A DNA stretch of 64,000 bases from JANMGV01 sp037440405 (GTDB taxonomy: Bacteria > Planctomycetota > Planctomycetia > Pirellulales > Pirellulaceae), in assembly GCA_037440405.1 (NCBI GenBank), contig JBBIUE010000003.1, positions 39,417-103,416 of the forward strand, given 5' to 3'. The translations under genes were made by a program, and so were the position numbers. The notes under the pieces are model-generated. The model did not search any database and had not been told where the DNA came from. It saw nothing but the letters and a program-made list of their open reading frames with translations. Below are positions 9,551 through 18,682 of this stretch, piece after piece (the first letter of the stretch is position 1; each line of letters starts with the position of its first letter).

Positions 9551-9955
9551 ATGGCTAGGTGGCTGATTGTTGCTGCAGCGTTGCTTGGGGCCTCAGGAGT
9601 GGCGATTGGGGCTGTGGGGGCACATGCCCTTCCCGTGCGTTGGGAGGGTCAAGGGCTGAGCGCCGCAGAAATGCAGCGAGAGTCCGAACGGCTCGACACA
9701 GCAGTGAATTATCAGTTGATCCACGCGATAGCGTTAGTCGCCATTGGCGTTCTCGCAGTGCATTGTCCGAGTATTGAAATTCATTTGGCGGGAATGGGGA
9801 TGGTTGCTGGCGTTGTTCTCTTTTCGGGATTTCTCATCAGCCATGCGATCTGGCGATTTCCGATATTCCTCAACGTCGTACCCTACGGCGGATCGCTTCT
9901 GATTCTAAGCTGGATTGCTCTCGCGTTCGGCGCCATTCGCTTCCGGTCGAAGTAG
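9551..9955 (+). CDS. DUF423 family small membrane protein
   Basis: About 134 residues from ATG 9551, which has AGGA upstream; an in-frame TTG at 9536 is less likely. The sequence GAVGAHALP near the N-terminus, followed by a polar stretch ending TAVNYQLIHAIALVAIG, and GGSLLILSWIALAFGA at the end are the hallmarks of DUF423 (YgdD-like) proteins. Four membrane segments can be seen. The family has no firm function. It follows the receiver gene by 17 bases and converges on the DUF2203 gene about 250 bases away; that space shows no gene. Confidence 0.88.
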   Translation: MARWLIVAAALLGASGVAIGAVGAHALPVRWEGQGLSAAEMQRESERLDTAVNYQLIHAIALVAIGVLAVHCPSIEIHLAGMGMVAGVVLFSGFLISHAIWRFPIFLNVVPYGGSLLILSWIALAFGAIRFRSK

Positions 9956-10208
9956 AAAGTTGCTACCAGTTTGGCGGGTCGCGCACACTGCTCTACTCGG
10001 ACAAAAATCATTCGCTTACGTATCGCGCAACATCGAGGAAATCGCAGGGGCTGTCAAGAACGGCGCCTCACTCATCTTTTGCATTCTTGCAACGATGCGG
10101 CACTGCAAGCGTACCTCTGTGGGTTCCGTTGGCGATGGAATCGGGAAATCGATTCTCCGATTGATCGAAGCCGCTTTGGATCAACTGCAAACTGCGGCTC
10201 AGAAAAAA

Positions 10209-10649
10209 CTACTCGACGCGAACATCGACCAGCGGTCGCCGATCTGCGTAGCCCTCATTGGGCAAGTGCCAATGGGTGATTCCTTGATCTCCCATCTTCC
10301 ATACGAAGAAAGCCAGTCGATCGTCGATCAGGGTTGGGAAATCAACGATGCCATCTTGAGCTGAACGAAGTATGACTCCTAAGCTCTCGAGTTCTTCGAT
10401 GTAGTCGTCCAAGTTCTGCGAATCAGCCAGCAAATCCTGCCTCGTTTCCTCGACTTCCTCGGAATGCATTTTGCCCTGCTGGAGAGCTTTTCCGCGAATG
10501 AGGGAATGTAAATCCGCTCGACGAGCCGTTAATTCTCGGTGCCCTAAGCTGATGTCCGCTACGATCAAGCGCAACAATGGTAGCATGGCGTTCGCTTGTT
10601 CTAAGCTGAACGCTGTCGCGGCCATCGAATTTCGTTTACGCATGATCAT
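10209..10649 (-). CDS. DUF2203 family protein
   Basis: A 146-residue soluble protein. FSLEQANAMLPLLRLIV at the N-terminus, a central helical region with a conserved DDYIEELESLGVILRS, then GIVDFPTLIDDRLAFFVWKMGDQGITHWH is the full DUF2203 pattern. The family is widespread and uncharacterised; the conserved W, H and acidic residues of the C-terminal half suggest a small ligand or metal site (inference). The start could be ATG 10649, 10643 or 10625; the core homology begins after the last of these. The ATPase gene upstream on the same strand ends about 220 bases before it, and nothing is recognised between. Confidence 0.87.
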   Translation of the reverse strand: MIMRKRNSMAATAFSLEQANAMLPLLRLIVADISLGHRELTARRADLHSLIRGKALQQGKMHSEEVEETRQDLLADSQNLDDYIEELESLGVILRSAQDGIVDFPTLIDDRLAFFVWKMGDQGITHWHLPNEGYADRRPLVDVRVE

Positions 10650-10867
10650 GACTTGGATTCCGAAAAAATCTCTCTAACTCTATTTTGGCTCCCAGTCTAG
10701 GGCAAGCAATGCAGAATCTGTTGATTTCCGAGATTCCGCAAAATCCCGTTCGGAACGTAGCAGCTTCACAAAATTGAACGCATTCCATTAAAGTCGCCAA
10801 GCCCCAATCGTCATGGAACTCTGAGTTTTTCTCGGTCTTCAAGAACTTCGCCCGAGATTCTTGGGTT

Positions 10868-11686
10868 CTACGCAGCGAAATCTTCTGTGGATCGAAAAGC
10901 TGCACTGATTCCAACGGGCAGCTCCTGGACGGCTTCATCGACGATGTTGCTTGAGATTTTCGCAGTTTTCCTGACAGCTCCGGCAACCAAGCTCAATTCG
11001 GCAATCTGGCAGATTCGACGTGGTATTCCTCGGCTAAGTTCCTGAACCCGAACGATTGCCTGGGCGTCAAATAGATCCTCTGCGGCCCCCGAAACTTCTA
11101 TCGCTTGCTCAAAGAAATCTGCAGTCTCTTCCAAATTCCAGGGGGCAAGGTCGATTCGTAGTTCACAGCGGTCGAGTAGGTACGAGTCGATCGCCCTTAA
11201 CTCAGAATCATGAACCGTCGCCAGAAAGGTAATGGGTGCCTCGATGCGGAGAAGCCAACCCAATTCCGTTTGAAATCGGTGATCGCTGAGATGGAGATCG
11301 TCAATCAGAACGAGCAAGTGGTTGAGTTGGCTCTTCAGGGCTACCAAGGAATCTTCAAGCATGGCTCGGGATTTCACGTTTTGCCCACCGCGCACGCCTC
11401 CGAGAAGATAACCTGAGAGAGAAGCCGCTAACTTCCGAGGCAGACTATCGATCGTCGGGCAAGTCAATGTGATAATATCAATCGGTATCGAAGTCTCCGT
11501 GCTAGCAAGGTATCTCGGCAAGTATCTCACAAGCGCCGTGCGACCGACTCCGGTACCTCCGACAAGTAATCCGAAGCGACGTCCATGCGTTGCCAGGAAC
11601 TGCACTCGCGCTAGCGCTTCGTCAACGGCATTGCTGGCAAAAAACCACGAAGAGGAAGCACTTCGTTGAAATGGGGAAAAACTCAT
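10868..11686 (-). CDS. ExeA/MshM-like AAA ATPase
   Basis: About 272 residues from the ATG at 11686, which begins MSFSPFQRSASSSWFF as is usual for this group; a longer frame exists upstream without family similarity. Walker A is GGTGVGRTAL, Walker B is LLVLIDDLHL, and IRVQELSRGIPRRICQIAE is the sensor-2/lid region. The protein resembles the GspA/ExeA and MshM ATPases linked to type II secretion or pilus assembly, but has no peptidoglycan-binding domain and no secretion genes nearby. It may instead be a general ATPase of this class. Role unassigned. The next gene on the plus strand, rsmE, is divergent with 150 bases between. Confidence 0.8.
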   Translation of the reverse strand: MSFSPFQRSASSSWFFASNAVDEALARVQFLATHGRRFGLLVGGTGVGRTALVRYLPRYLASTETSIPIDIITLTCPTIDSLPRKLAASLSGYLLGGVRGGQNVKSRAMLEDSLVALKSQLNHLLVLIDDLHLSDHRFQTELGWLLRIEAPITFLATVHDSELRAIDSYLLDRCELRIDLAPWNLEETADFFEQAIEVSGAAEDLFDAQAIVRVQELSRGIPRRICQIAELSLVAGAVRKTAKISSNIVDEAVQELPVGISAAFRSTEDFAA

Positions 11687-11836
11687 TTTCCAGTAGCGAA
11701 GGTACGTCATTATGCCCAATCCCAGCCAAAGTACACCGAATTGATATTTTGGGTTTATCTTACACAATCGTCACAAGTTCTCGCATCGACGCAGTAAATC
11801 CGCCGACTTCCTCGAAAAACGAGCTATCCCAACGAG

Positions 11837-12580
11837 ATGTCTTTTCCAAGATTTTATTCGAACCACATCATTCCGCACTCGATTTCCCAGCTTCCAAGTG
11901 AAGAAGCTGCACATGCTAGTGTCCTTCGCTTGAAGACTGGAGACCGAATCGTCGTTTTTAATGGTAGCGGCGACGAAACTGAGGCGGTAATCGTGGAGTT
12001 AACCAAGAAATCATTGATCTATCGTGCGGAGGAGTTGCTGCGGATTCCCAGGACCCTTCCAGGGAGGGTTTGTGTTGCTGTCTCGCTGCCAAAAGGTGAA
12101 CGGCAGAGGAGCGTTGTCGAAAAGCTTGTTGAAATGGGAATTCACGAGTTGATTCCCATCCAAACCCGACGCAGTGTCGCCTCCGTATCAAACCAGCAAC
12201 TCGAACGTTACAGTCGATGGAGCCTCGAAACGTGCAAGCAGTCTGGGAGAAACGCGTTCTTAACCATCCACCCATCCATCGATTTTGGTCAGTTGATTTT
12301 GGATCAACGCTGGCAAACGACGCGACGCTGGATCGCTCATCCATTTGCCGATGAAAAGGGCTCTCCACTGGACCTTCAGCAACTAGCGGAGCCAAGTCTA
12401 TTCTGCATAGGCCCCGAAGGGGGATTCACTGAGGAAGAACGAGATGCCGCGTTCCAGTCGGGCTTCCGCATGCTGGTATTGGGCGATCGTATTCTGCGCG
12501 TCGAGACAGCCGTGACCTATGTCTGTGCCATGGCCGCGATGGCGCTTCAACCTCCGCGATCCAGCGCGGAATTTTCGTGA
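11837..12580 (+). CDS. rsmE: 16S rRNA (uracil(1498)-N(3))-methyltransferase
   Basis: A 247-residue SPOUT methyltransferase that methylates N3 of U1498 in 16S rRNA using S-adenosylmethionine. It has the N-terminal PUA-like domain (VLRLKTGDRIVVFNGSG), KGERQRSVVEKLVEMGI in the middle, and the C-terminal knot motifs LFCIGPEGGFTEEER and LGDRILRVETA, which form the cofactor site. Length is normal. The ATG start follows directly after CCAACGAG. It is divergent from the ATPase gene. Confidence 0.95.
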   Translation: MSFPRFYSNHIIPHSISQLPSEEAAHASVLRLKTGDRIVVFNGSGDETEAVIVELTKKSLIYRAEELLRIPRTLPGRVCVAVSLPKGERQRSVVEKLVEMGIHELIPIQTRRSVASVSNQQLERYSRWSLETCKQSGRNAFLTIHPSIDFGQLILDQRWQTTRRWIAHPFADEKGSPLDLQQLAEPSLFCIGPEGGFTEEERDAAFQSGFRMLVLGDRILRVETAVTYVCAMAAMALQPPRSSAEFS

Positions 12581-12903
12581 AAGTCAACCTAACCGGAATT
12601 TTCGCGAAATCTAGCTCCAAGGGTTGGACGATACTCTGTCGGCGCAGGTTCGCATCTCAGTTCTCAGCATCAGCCATGTACGAACACGATCTAGCAGGGC
12701 GCGAAATGCTTTAGGCGCATCGCCCAAGTACATCGATTGCATGTTTGGCAACTGAGTATTGAGACCACTAGCTGATTTGCTGGTGATCTTGCACCGAGCA
12801 TGAATGGGGCGTGTGCGGTTACGCAGCGTCACGATCTGAGTTGCGAAATACCGGCATCAGTCCATCCACTCATAACACGTTTCCAAATCCGGAGAGATAT
12901 GCC
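12581..12903. other. Intergenic stretch, no gene recognised
   Basis: About 320 bases between rsmE and the PHA-type protein. A minus-strand open frame of about 70 codons (12611-12832) is present but has no visible ribosome binding site and no family resemblance. GGAGAG at 12890-12895 is the ribosome binding site of the following gene. Confidence 0.5.
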
Positions 12904-13242
12904 ATGGAAGAAATCGGAGCCCAAGTTCCCCACTTCCTTTCCAAAGCAGAGGCCGCTGCCAGGCTCCGAGAATTCGCCGACCACCTTCCAAACCAATACC
13001 CGAGCCAGTTCCATTTTCCTGAAAGTCAATGGGAAGGCGATGAGCTAAAACTATCGTTCACTCTGTTCGGATTCCGGGTTCGTTGGGATATCAGCGTTCA
13101 CTCGACCTTTGTCGATTTGAGTTGTTCGCTGCCCGTAGCGGCAAGGATGTTTGACCACAAAATGGAACAGTTGATGGTTCGCAAGATTTCCAGCATATTG
13201 GAATCCGACGAAAGCACTCAAGTCGTCCGCCGCGCGGCGTAA
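12904..13242 (+). CDS. Polyhydroxyalkanoic acid system family protein (PHA_gran_rgn-like)
   Basis: About 112 residues from ATG 12904, chosen because GGAGAG lies eight bases upstream; the frame extends 31 codons further but that part looks non-coding. LSKAEAAARLREFADHL, then SQWEGDELKLSFTLFGFRVRWDISVHSTFVDLSCSLP match small proteins of the polyhydroxyalkanoic-acid granule-region family: an N-terminal helix followed by beta strands. No PHA synthase is nearby, so a role in storage granules is not shown; in many bacteria the family occurs without PHA genes. Confidence 0.72.
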   Translation: MEEIGAQVPHFLSKAEAAARLREFADHLPNQYPSQFHFPESQWEGDELKLSFTLFGFRVRWDISVHSTFVDLSCSLPVAARMFDHKMEQLMVRKISSILESDESTQVVRRAA

Positions 13243-13419
13243 CTTTCGGGCGACTTCTGCTCTTGATCTTTGGGGAGACGGTTCTCAGATGCGTTCGCAT
13301 TGGAAGCGCTGACTCGTCCAACAGAGATGGTGCAGAAAATATCGATCCGATTCAAATTGACCGAAGGGCACGCTCCTCGGCCGAAATAATTGTCGAGATA
13401 TGGCGTTAGAAAACTTGGC

Positions 13420-13447
13420 TTGACACTCTGTTTGCTAACCGGATACA
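13420..13447 (+). promoter_or_regulatory. Putative sigma-70 promoter of the DegT aminotransferase gene
   Basis: TTGACA at 13420-13425 and GATACA at 13442-13447 are separated by 16 bases. Transcription would start near 13454, only a few bases before ATG 13461, so the message would be nearly leaderless unless translation begins at the later ATG 13500. Confidence 0.4.
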
Positions 13448-13460
13448 GTCTTCAGAAATC

Positions 13461-14669
13461 ATGAACGATTCACGGAAGATTGCTAGCAAGGTTTATCGGA
13501 TGACCCGCGGACCAGAGAAGCTTGTCGCCAAGGTTCCCATGTTGGATATTCAGAGGGGGAATCAACCCTTACGATCCGAGTTTCTCAGCGCAGTCATGTC
13601 GGTAATCGACAGTGGCCGGTTCCTGTTTGGAGCCGAAGTCGAATCCCTGGAACATCGGATTGCCGAGTTATGCACGACTCGACACGCTGTCGGATGTGCT
13701 TCTGGCAGTGACGCACTACTTTTGGCGTTGATGGCACTGAACATACAGCCCGGCGACGAAGTGATCGTTCCCAGCTTCACGTTCTTTGCAACTGCCAGTT
13801 GCATTTCGCGTTTGGGCGCTAGGGTTGTTTTTGCCGACATCGAACCTCGCACTTTCAATATCTGCCCCAAGCACCTTGCCTCGAAAATCACTTCCAGAAC
13901 GAAGGCGATCATTCCGGTCCATCTATTTGGTCAATGTGCCTCCATGGATGAGATCATGGCTATCGCCGAGCCCAGAAATATACCGGTGATTGAAGATGCT
14001 GCTCAAGCAATTGGCGCAAGATGGATGGGTCGAGTGGCTGGATCGTGGGGACTGGTTGGCTGCCTCAGTTTCTATCCGACCAAGAATCTCGGTGGAATGG
14101 GAGATGGCGGTATGTTGGTCTGCGAAGATTCGACCCTGGCATCCAAGCTGCGTTTATTAGCGGCGCATGGAATGCAGCCACGTTACCATCACCAAGTGAT
14201 CGGCATCAACTCTCGGTTGGATTCGATACAGGCCGCTGTTCTAGGCGTGAAGATGAACCATTTAGGAGAGTACATCGAAGCGCGCCAAAGCATCGCCCGA
14301 CGCTACCGAGAACTCTTCGAATCCCAAGGACTCACGGAGTTTGTTGAACTTCCTTTCGAGGACGAACGATCCTTTCACGTCTGGAACCAATATGGTGTGC
14401 GCGTTCGACATGGATTCCGTGACGGACTTCGCAAACACTTGTCTGATAACGGTGTTGGAAGCGAGATTTACTACCCGATACCGTTGCATCGGCAAGCATG
14501 TTACGTTCATTTAGGGTATCGTGAAGGAAGCTTGCCAGAAACAGAACGCGCGTCCCAAGAAGTACTTCATCTTCCCATTTTTCCTGAACTCACGGCCGAA
14601 GAACAGGAAACAGTCTCATTCCGCATTCGCCGCTTCTTCGTCGATGGCATTTATCGTCGCGCTGCATAG
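13461..14669 (+). CDS. DegT/DnrJ/EryC1/StrS-family sugar aminotransferase
   Basis: A PLP-dependent aminotransferase of the nucleotide-sugar type, 402 residues from ATG 13461. The family usually starts close to the motif seen here as VPMLDIQRGNQPLR, so ATG 13500 is a plausible true start. Visible sites are GCASGSDALLLAL (phosphate binding), VPSFTFFATAS, VIEDAAQAIGA with the cofactor Asp, and the Schiff-base lysine in LSFYPTKNLGGMGDGG. GINSRLDSIQAAVL and EIYYPIPLHRQ are typical of enzymes that aminate keto-sugars for cell-surface polysaccharides, for example WbpE/WlbC-like. The exact sugar cannot be read from sequence. It stands alone, convergent with the C25 peptidase gene. Confidence 0.9.
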   Translation: MNDSRKIASKVYRMTRGPEKLVAKVPMLDIQRGNQPLRSEFLSAVMSVIDSGRFLFGAEVESLEHRIAELCTTRHAVGCASGSDALLLALMALNIQPGDEVIVPSFTFFATASCISRLGARVVFADIEPRTFNICPKHLASKITSRTKAIIPVHLFGQCASMDEIMAIAEPRNIPVIEDAAQAIGARWMGRVAGSWGLVGCLSFYPTKNLGGMGDGGMLVCEDSTLASKLRLLAAHGMQPRYHHQVIGINSRLDSIQAAVLGVKMNHLGEYIEARQSIARRYRELFESQGLTEFVELPFEDERSFHVWNQYGVRVRHGFRDGLRKHLSDNGVGSEIYYPIPLHRQACYVHLGYREGSLPETERASQEVLHLPIFPELTAEEQETVSFRIRRFFVDGIYRRAA

Positions 14670-14754
14670 TCGTTAAAGCCGTTTAGGCGAGCTGCAAATC
14701 GGCATTTCTTGTTCTTGCTTGCGATGCTTAGCGATACCTGACTGGTTGGGGTGC

Positions 14755-16152
14755 TCAGTCTTGACGAGCTGGCAGAGGTAAGGTCGGATCACCAAAGCAC
14801 ATGAACTTCATCGCCTGGAAAAAGATGCTCGGCGGATACCAATCATCGTTGGGTTGCAATTGTGCCAGTCCTTGGTCGTGAAAGTAGAATTTCACTGCAC
14901 CACTCCAGCAATCTCCGAGCCGAGACTGGTGAGATTCCCGATAGGTTTCAGCAAATCCGCCAATCAATCGTAGCCCGCATGGCTGGCTGCCGGTGTTGCA
15001 ACCGATGTAAGCTATGGCTCCATGCGGACCATTTCGAAGCAAATATTCACCCAATCCAGTCGGATTGTACTTTCCTGGTTGGTAGCATTGCGGAGCAGGT
15101 GGAGGTTCGCTGAAAACTTCTCCAAAATTTGTTCCAACATGCTCGTTCCCAGAAATGTCGATGTACGGCTCATAAGGCGGGAGCGTGGAAAAACGCGCCG
15201 TTGAACAACCCGCTGAAATGACGATCGGAAGTCGATCATCATTTTGAATGCGATTAAATGCAGATATCGAGAGACACTCTTCCCAACCGTCATCTCGGCC
15301 GTGCCCTGCGTGAACGATGAATCCTGCTCCGGAATTAAATAGCTCGATCAAGTTGCTCTCAGTGGGAGAGAGTATCTTCGTGTCGCGATTCGGACCATAG
15401 AAATAGTTCTTGATGTTCCACGACGTTCCGAGCTTCGAGGCAAAATCCTTCATCGTTGGGCGACTATCGACCCAGCCACCGACACTGACGAGGCCTGCGG
15501 TCCGATAGCCAGCTTTCGACTCGGCAGTTATTCCGTGTTCGTACTTAATCGACTTCTGAACCATCGACTTGAGTTCTTGGCTATTGCTAACAGGCCAACG
15601 ACCGACCGCTACATCAGGCAGGTAGTCGATGCGATCAAAGTTGATCGGATCGGACTTATTTGCTTCGCCACGAACCTCGCCGAAGTAAGTTGCGTGAAAT
15701 CCATCCTGATTGCCGTTCCAGGACTCGAAACTGCCGTCGCTCCTGGCCAAGTCGCTATAGTACAAGTCACTCGGATAGAATGCGTAGTGGTAGGCAGGTT
15801 CGGTCACCCTATCGAGAACCATGTAGCGAATCGGCATGATGTCCCCGTCACCGACCAAAAGAACATAACCAAGCTGCTCATGCTTCCACTGCTCGTAGAG
15901 AAACTTCTTCAACTTCTCTGAGTCGTCAACGCCTGGCACCGCTTGAAGAATCGATTCGAGCTCCACCAATACGGTGGGCATTTGCTGCCGTTTGAACTCG
16001 ATGAAATCGACTAGGTCCGGAACTAGCCTCTCAGGAGCAACGACCACGAATTTCTTGGCCATCGAATCTTGACCTGTGACCAGACACGCTCCTCGAACGA
16101 GCCAAGTGAGGATCAGGATCGTAGTACCAAAATTCCCCAGCCTTGCCTTCAT
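14755..16152 (-). CDS. Secreted C25-family (gingipain-type) cysteine peptidase
   Basis: About 465 residues from ATG 16152, which gives a signal peptide ending near VTGQDS. The mature region starts KFVVVAPERLVPDLVDFIEFKRQQ, the typical N-terminal strand-helix of C25 proteins, followed by LLVGDGDIMPIRY, YPSDLYYSDL and LPDVAVGRWPVSN. The catalytic His is in VHAGHGRDDGW and the catalytic Cys in VISAGCSTA (about nt 15201-15220). Members cleave after Arg or Lys in Porphyromonas, or serve as sortase-like processing enzymes (PorU). No adhesin or sorting domain follows here. It lies 52 bases after the hydrolase-like gene on the same strand. Confidence 0.88.
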   Translation of the reverse strand: MKARLGNFGTTILILTWLVRGACLVTGQDSMAKKFVVVAPERLVPDLVDFIEFKRQQMPTVLVELESILQAVPGVDDSEKLKKFLYEQWKHEQLGYVLLVGDGDIMPIRYMVLDRVTEPAYHYAFYPSDLYYSDLARSDGSFESWNGNQDGFHATYFGEVRGEANKSDPINFDRIDYLPDVAVGRWPVSNSQELKSMVQKSIKYEHGITAESKAGYRTAGLVSVGGWVDSRPTMKDFASKLGTSWNIKNYFYGPNRDTKILSPTESNLIELFNSGAGFIVHAGHGRDDGWEECLSISAFNRIQNDDRLPIVISAGCSTARFSTLPPYEPYIDISGNEHVGTNFGEVFSEPPPAPQCYQPGKYNPTGLGEYLLRNGPHGAIAYIGCNTGSQPCGLRLIGGFAETYRESHQSRLGDCWSGAVKFYFHDQGLAQLQPNDDWYPPSIFFQAMKFMCFGDPTLPLPARQD

Positions 16153-16204
16153 CGAACAATGCTTTCTTAGGTGCAAAACCACCGAGACAATTGCTAGCTT
16201 GATC

Positions 16205-18581
16205 CTAGGGCAACCGAAGTTGCGCCCAAAATGGGCGCTGACGGTCGCCTCGCTGACGAACGTCCTCCAGCAACGTCGCGATGTCCGGATTCACTTTGAA
16301 CTTCTTGCGGTTGCGAGGCCATGAGACGAGGACTTCCTGTCCAAAATCCAAGGTTTCTGGATCGAACCAAAGGGTGAATCCTTCCGCCAAGAAGCCTTCG
16401 ACGTGTACCGACGTTTTTGTGCGCGTCACCTTGGCTTCCATGACTTTGCTGGGCTCGAAGTCCAAAAATGGATTATTGATCTTTTCCTGGGGAAAAGATG
16501 TGATCTCGAGTAGCCAGAAGTAATTGTCTCCAGGACGAGTCGTCTTCACCTGAAACTTGTCAGGCGCGGGGCCACGCACATGCGAGGCGATACGAAGCCA
16601 CTGCATGATCCTCGGCAGTTCCTCTTGAAAATGATCTTTGCCACGGCCGCGATACATGGTCACCATGCAGTTCGGATGCGACCGCACATAATCGTCAAGC
16701 AACTCGCCGTTTCGAACAAGCGGATTCTGCGGCCCTTCCATGTCCCCACCAACATAGTAGATGGGAAAGTGCCTTGCATTGTTTCGATAGTTTTTCGTGT
16801 AAGCGGTCGAGTTTCCTGAAATGCAAACCAATCCCGCCCACAAATCTGGGTGCGAAACGGCGATATCCCATGCCGCAGTTCCTCCCGCTTGATGACCACT
16901 GATGAAGATACGGTCGGTGTCTATGCTCGTNNNNNNNNNNNNNCGCATCTCGCAGGCAAACAAGAGCTCGATGGTGTTCGATCTCGGAGAACTCGTACTC
17001 CGATTGTTTGGGTCGCATCCATTCTGGGGCGATGACAATGAATCCGTGTCGGCATGCTTCGCCCAATGGTTGCTTGAAGTTTGGATCAAATCGGCCAGTC
17101 CACCATTCCAATTCAAGTTCCGAGGGCCAGTACTCGCTTCGCAGAGCTAGAATGCATGGATAGTTGCGATAGGGATCGTATTCCGGAGGCAGCTGCAACC
17201 AATAGGCAACCTGTTCTTCCGAACTACCATTCTTGATAGGAACCTCCATTCGAAACCTTCCTGGAGTTGAATCGTCCAGCGGAGGCAATGCGATTGGCGG
17301 TGGCATGTTCTTGACAATCTTCGCAAGGAGATTGGGAGCACCGGCTTCTTGTCCCCTCAATGCCTCGATGATATCGGAACGCACAGCACTGCTGGTCGTC
17401 GTCAGAAACTCGAGGACCAACTTGCGAGTCTCCCAAGCGGAGCGAACGGTTGCAATATTGTCCAGGCCAGTTCCACTCCCCAGCAGCCAGCCGCCGAGGG
17501 CGAGAGCCAATCGCTGGTCCGTTGTCAGATTGCGATCGTCCTGCAATCGAAGAAAATCTGCTAAACGAACGATGGTTTCAAAATTGACGTGCTGGGACAC
17601 TTCATTGACCAACGGTGCGAGTTTTTCCCGCAGGTTGGCATCGCCTATTTCGGCGTGCAGTCTGTTGATGGAAGCCACGGCTTCTTCAATCTGTTGATGA
17701 TCCTCCTCCACCTTGCGCAATCGACTGGCGACTTTGATCCGAGTCTCGTCGGAAAGCTTCTTTACGTCACAATTTCGCAAGAGCTGCTCAGCGAGTTGGT
17801 GTTGTCCAGCCAACTGACGATTCTGGACTTCGCGAAACATCATTTCTGCCTCGCGTTGATCGATTCCCCGAAGCTGATTTCGTTGCGATTCCAAGCTTGG
17901 CTGTTCACGAATGGCGAGTTCTAAAAACTCACGAGCGTCGCCAAATCGCTCTGCCTCGATGAACATGCTCACGATATCGAGCCAGTCCTGGGGCTTACCG
18001 TTTTCAGCTTTCCGCTTCAGAATCTCAAAAAGCGTTTTCCGTGGGATAGCAGAAAGAGCCAGTCGCATATCCCATACTAACGTTGACTCCGTCTGAAGGG
18101 CATCAACACGAACATAGTGGGCAGATACCTCGGTGATTCCCTGAACGATACTTCGCGGCCCTCGTTGTGTCGTTGTAGTGAAAACTCGCCGTCCATAGTC
18201 ATCGAAAGGGGTGATCGAATTTGAACTGCCCAATACCCCTAAAGCTTGATTTCCTTTCGTCGAAGCTCGTTTGGTTTCGTTGGGAAGAGTGATGCGTATC
18301 GGCTGGAAGGAGAGGGGGACTTGGTTGGCAAGCTTGTTGTTGTGAAAATAGGTGACGCGAAGCTCGTCGTCCACAAAGAGAATCGGTTTTGCCTGAATCT
18401 CGCCGGAGTCTCTACCTGAAGCAAAACCCGATTGATTCAGACTCGCGCGATCACCGACACTTCCCGGTCCAAGTTGCATGCCATTCTTCAACAGCACGAT
18501 GGACTGCTGCGCCATCAAAGGTGGCAGCAGAATCAGCGAGAGCAGGAAGCCAATACCACTTGGGGACAAAAACCGTGCCAT
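16205..18581 (-). CDS. Secreted alpha/beta-hydrolase-like protein, interrupted by assembly gap
   Basis: One gene split by the run of N at 16931-16943. The N-terminal part (18581 to 16944) ends HHRALVCLRDA; the C-terminal part (16930 to 16205) resumes TSIDTDRIFISGHQAGG in a different reading frame, so the number of N is not a multiple of three. ATG 18581 is chosen because GGAG lies eight bases upstream, and it gives a signal peptide ending PPLMAQQS. A long helical, TPR-like region precedes the hydrolase fold (YPCILALRSEYWP). The nucleophile elbow, normally GxSxG, reads GHQAGG with Gln (codon 16889-16891) in place of Ser. It is therefore probably not a classical serine hydrolase. It sits between the FHA gene and the C25 peptidase gene on the same strand. 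Confidence 0.8.
16931..16943. other. Assembly gap of 13 N
   Basis: Thirteen undetermined bases inside the hydrolase-like gene. LRDA ends exactly at 16944 and the next in-frame codon (Thr of TSIDTDR) begins at 16930, so the true length must be a multiple of three, probably 9 to 15 bases. This is an estimate from coding continuity. Confidence 0.95.
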
Positions 18582-18682
18582 CGTTTGCTCCATCTTATCG
18601 AACTGAAGTTGTCCCCTCTTCAGCCGTGTCGCACTTCGAACTCTTGAAACGGAAAAGTCGAATCCCGGACTTCGTTCAGACT

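Noticed and set aside
9915..10364. Plus-strand frame of 149 codons
   Set aside because: It overlaps the 3' end of the DUF423 gene and lies opposite the DUF2203 gene; its sequence resembles no family and has no ribosome binding site.
12611..12832. Minus-strand frame of 73 codons between rsmE and the PHA-type gene
   Set aside because: No ribosome binding site and no recognisable family; cannot be told from chance.
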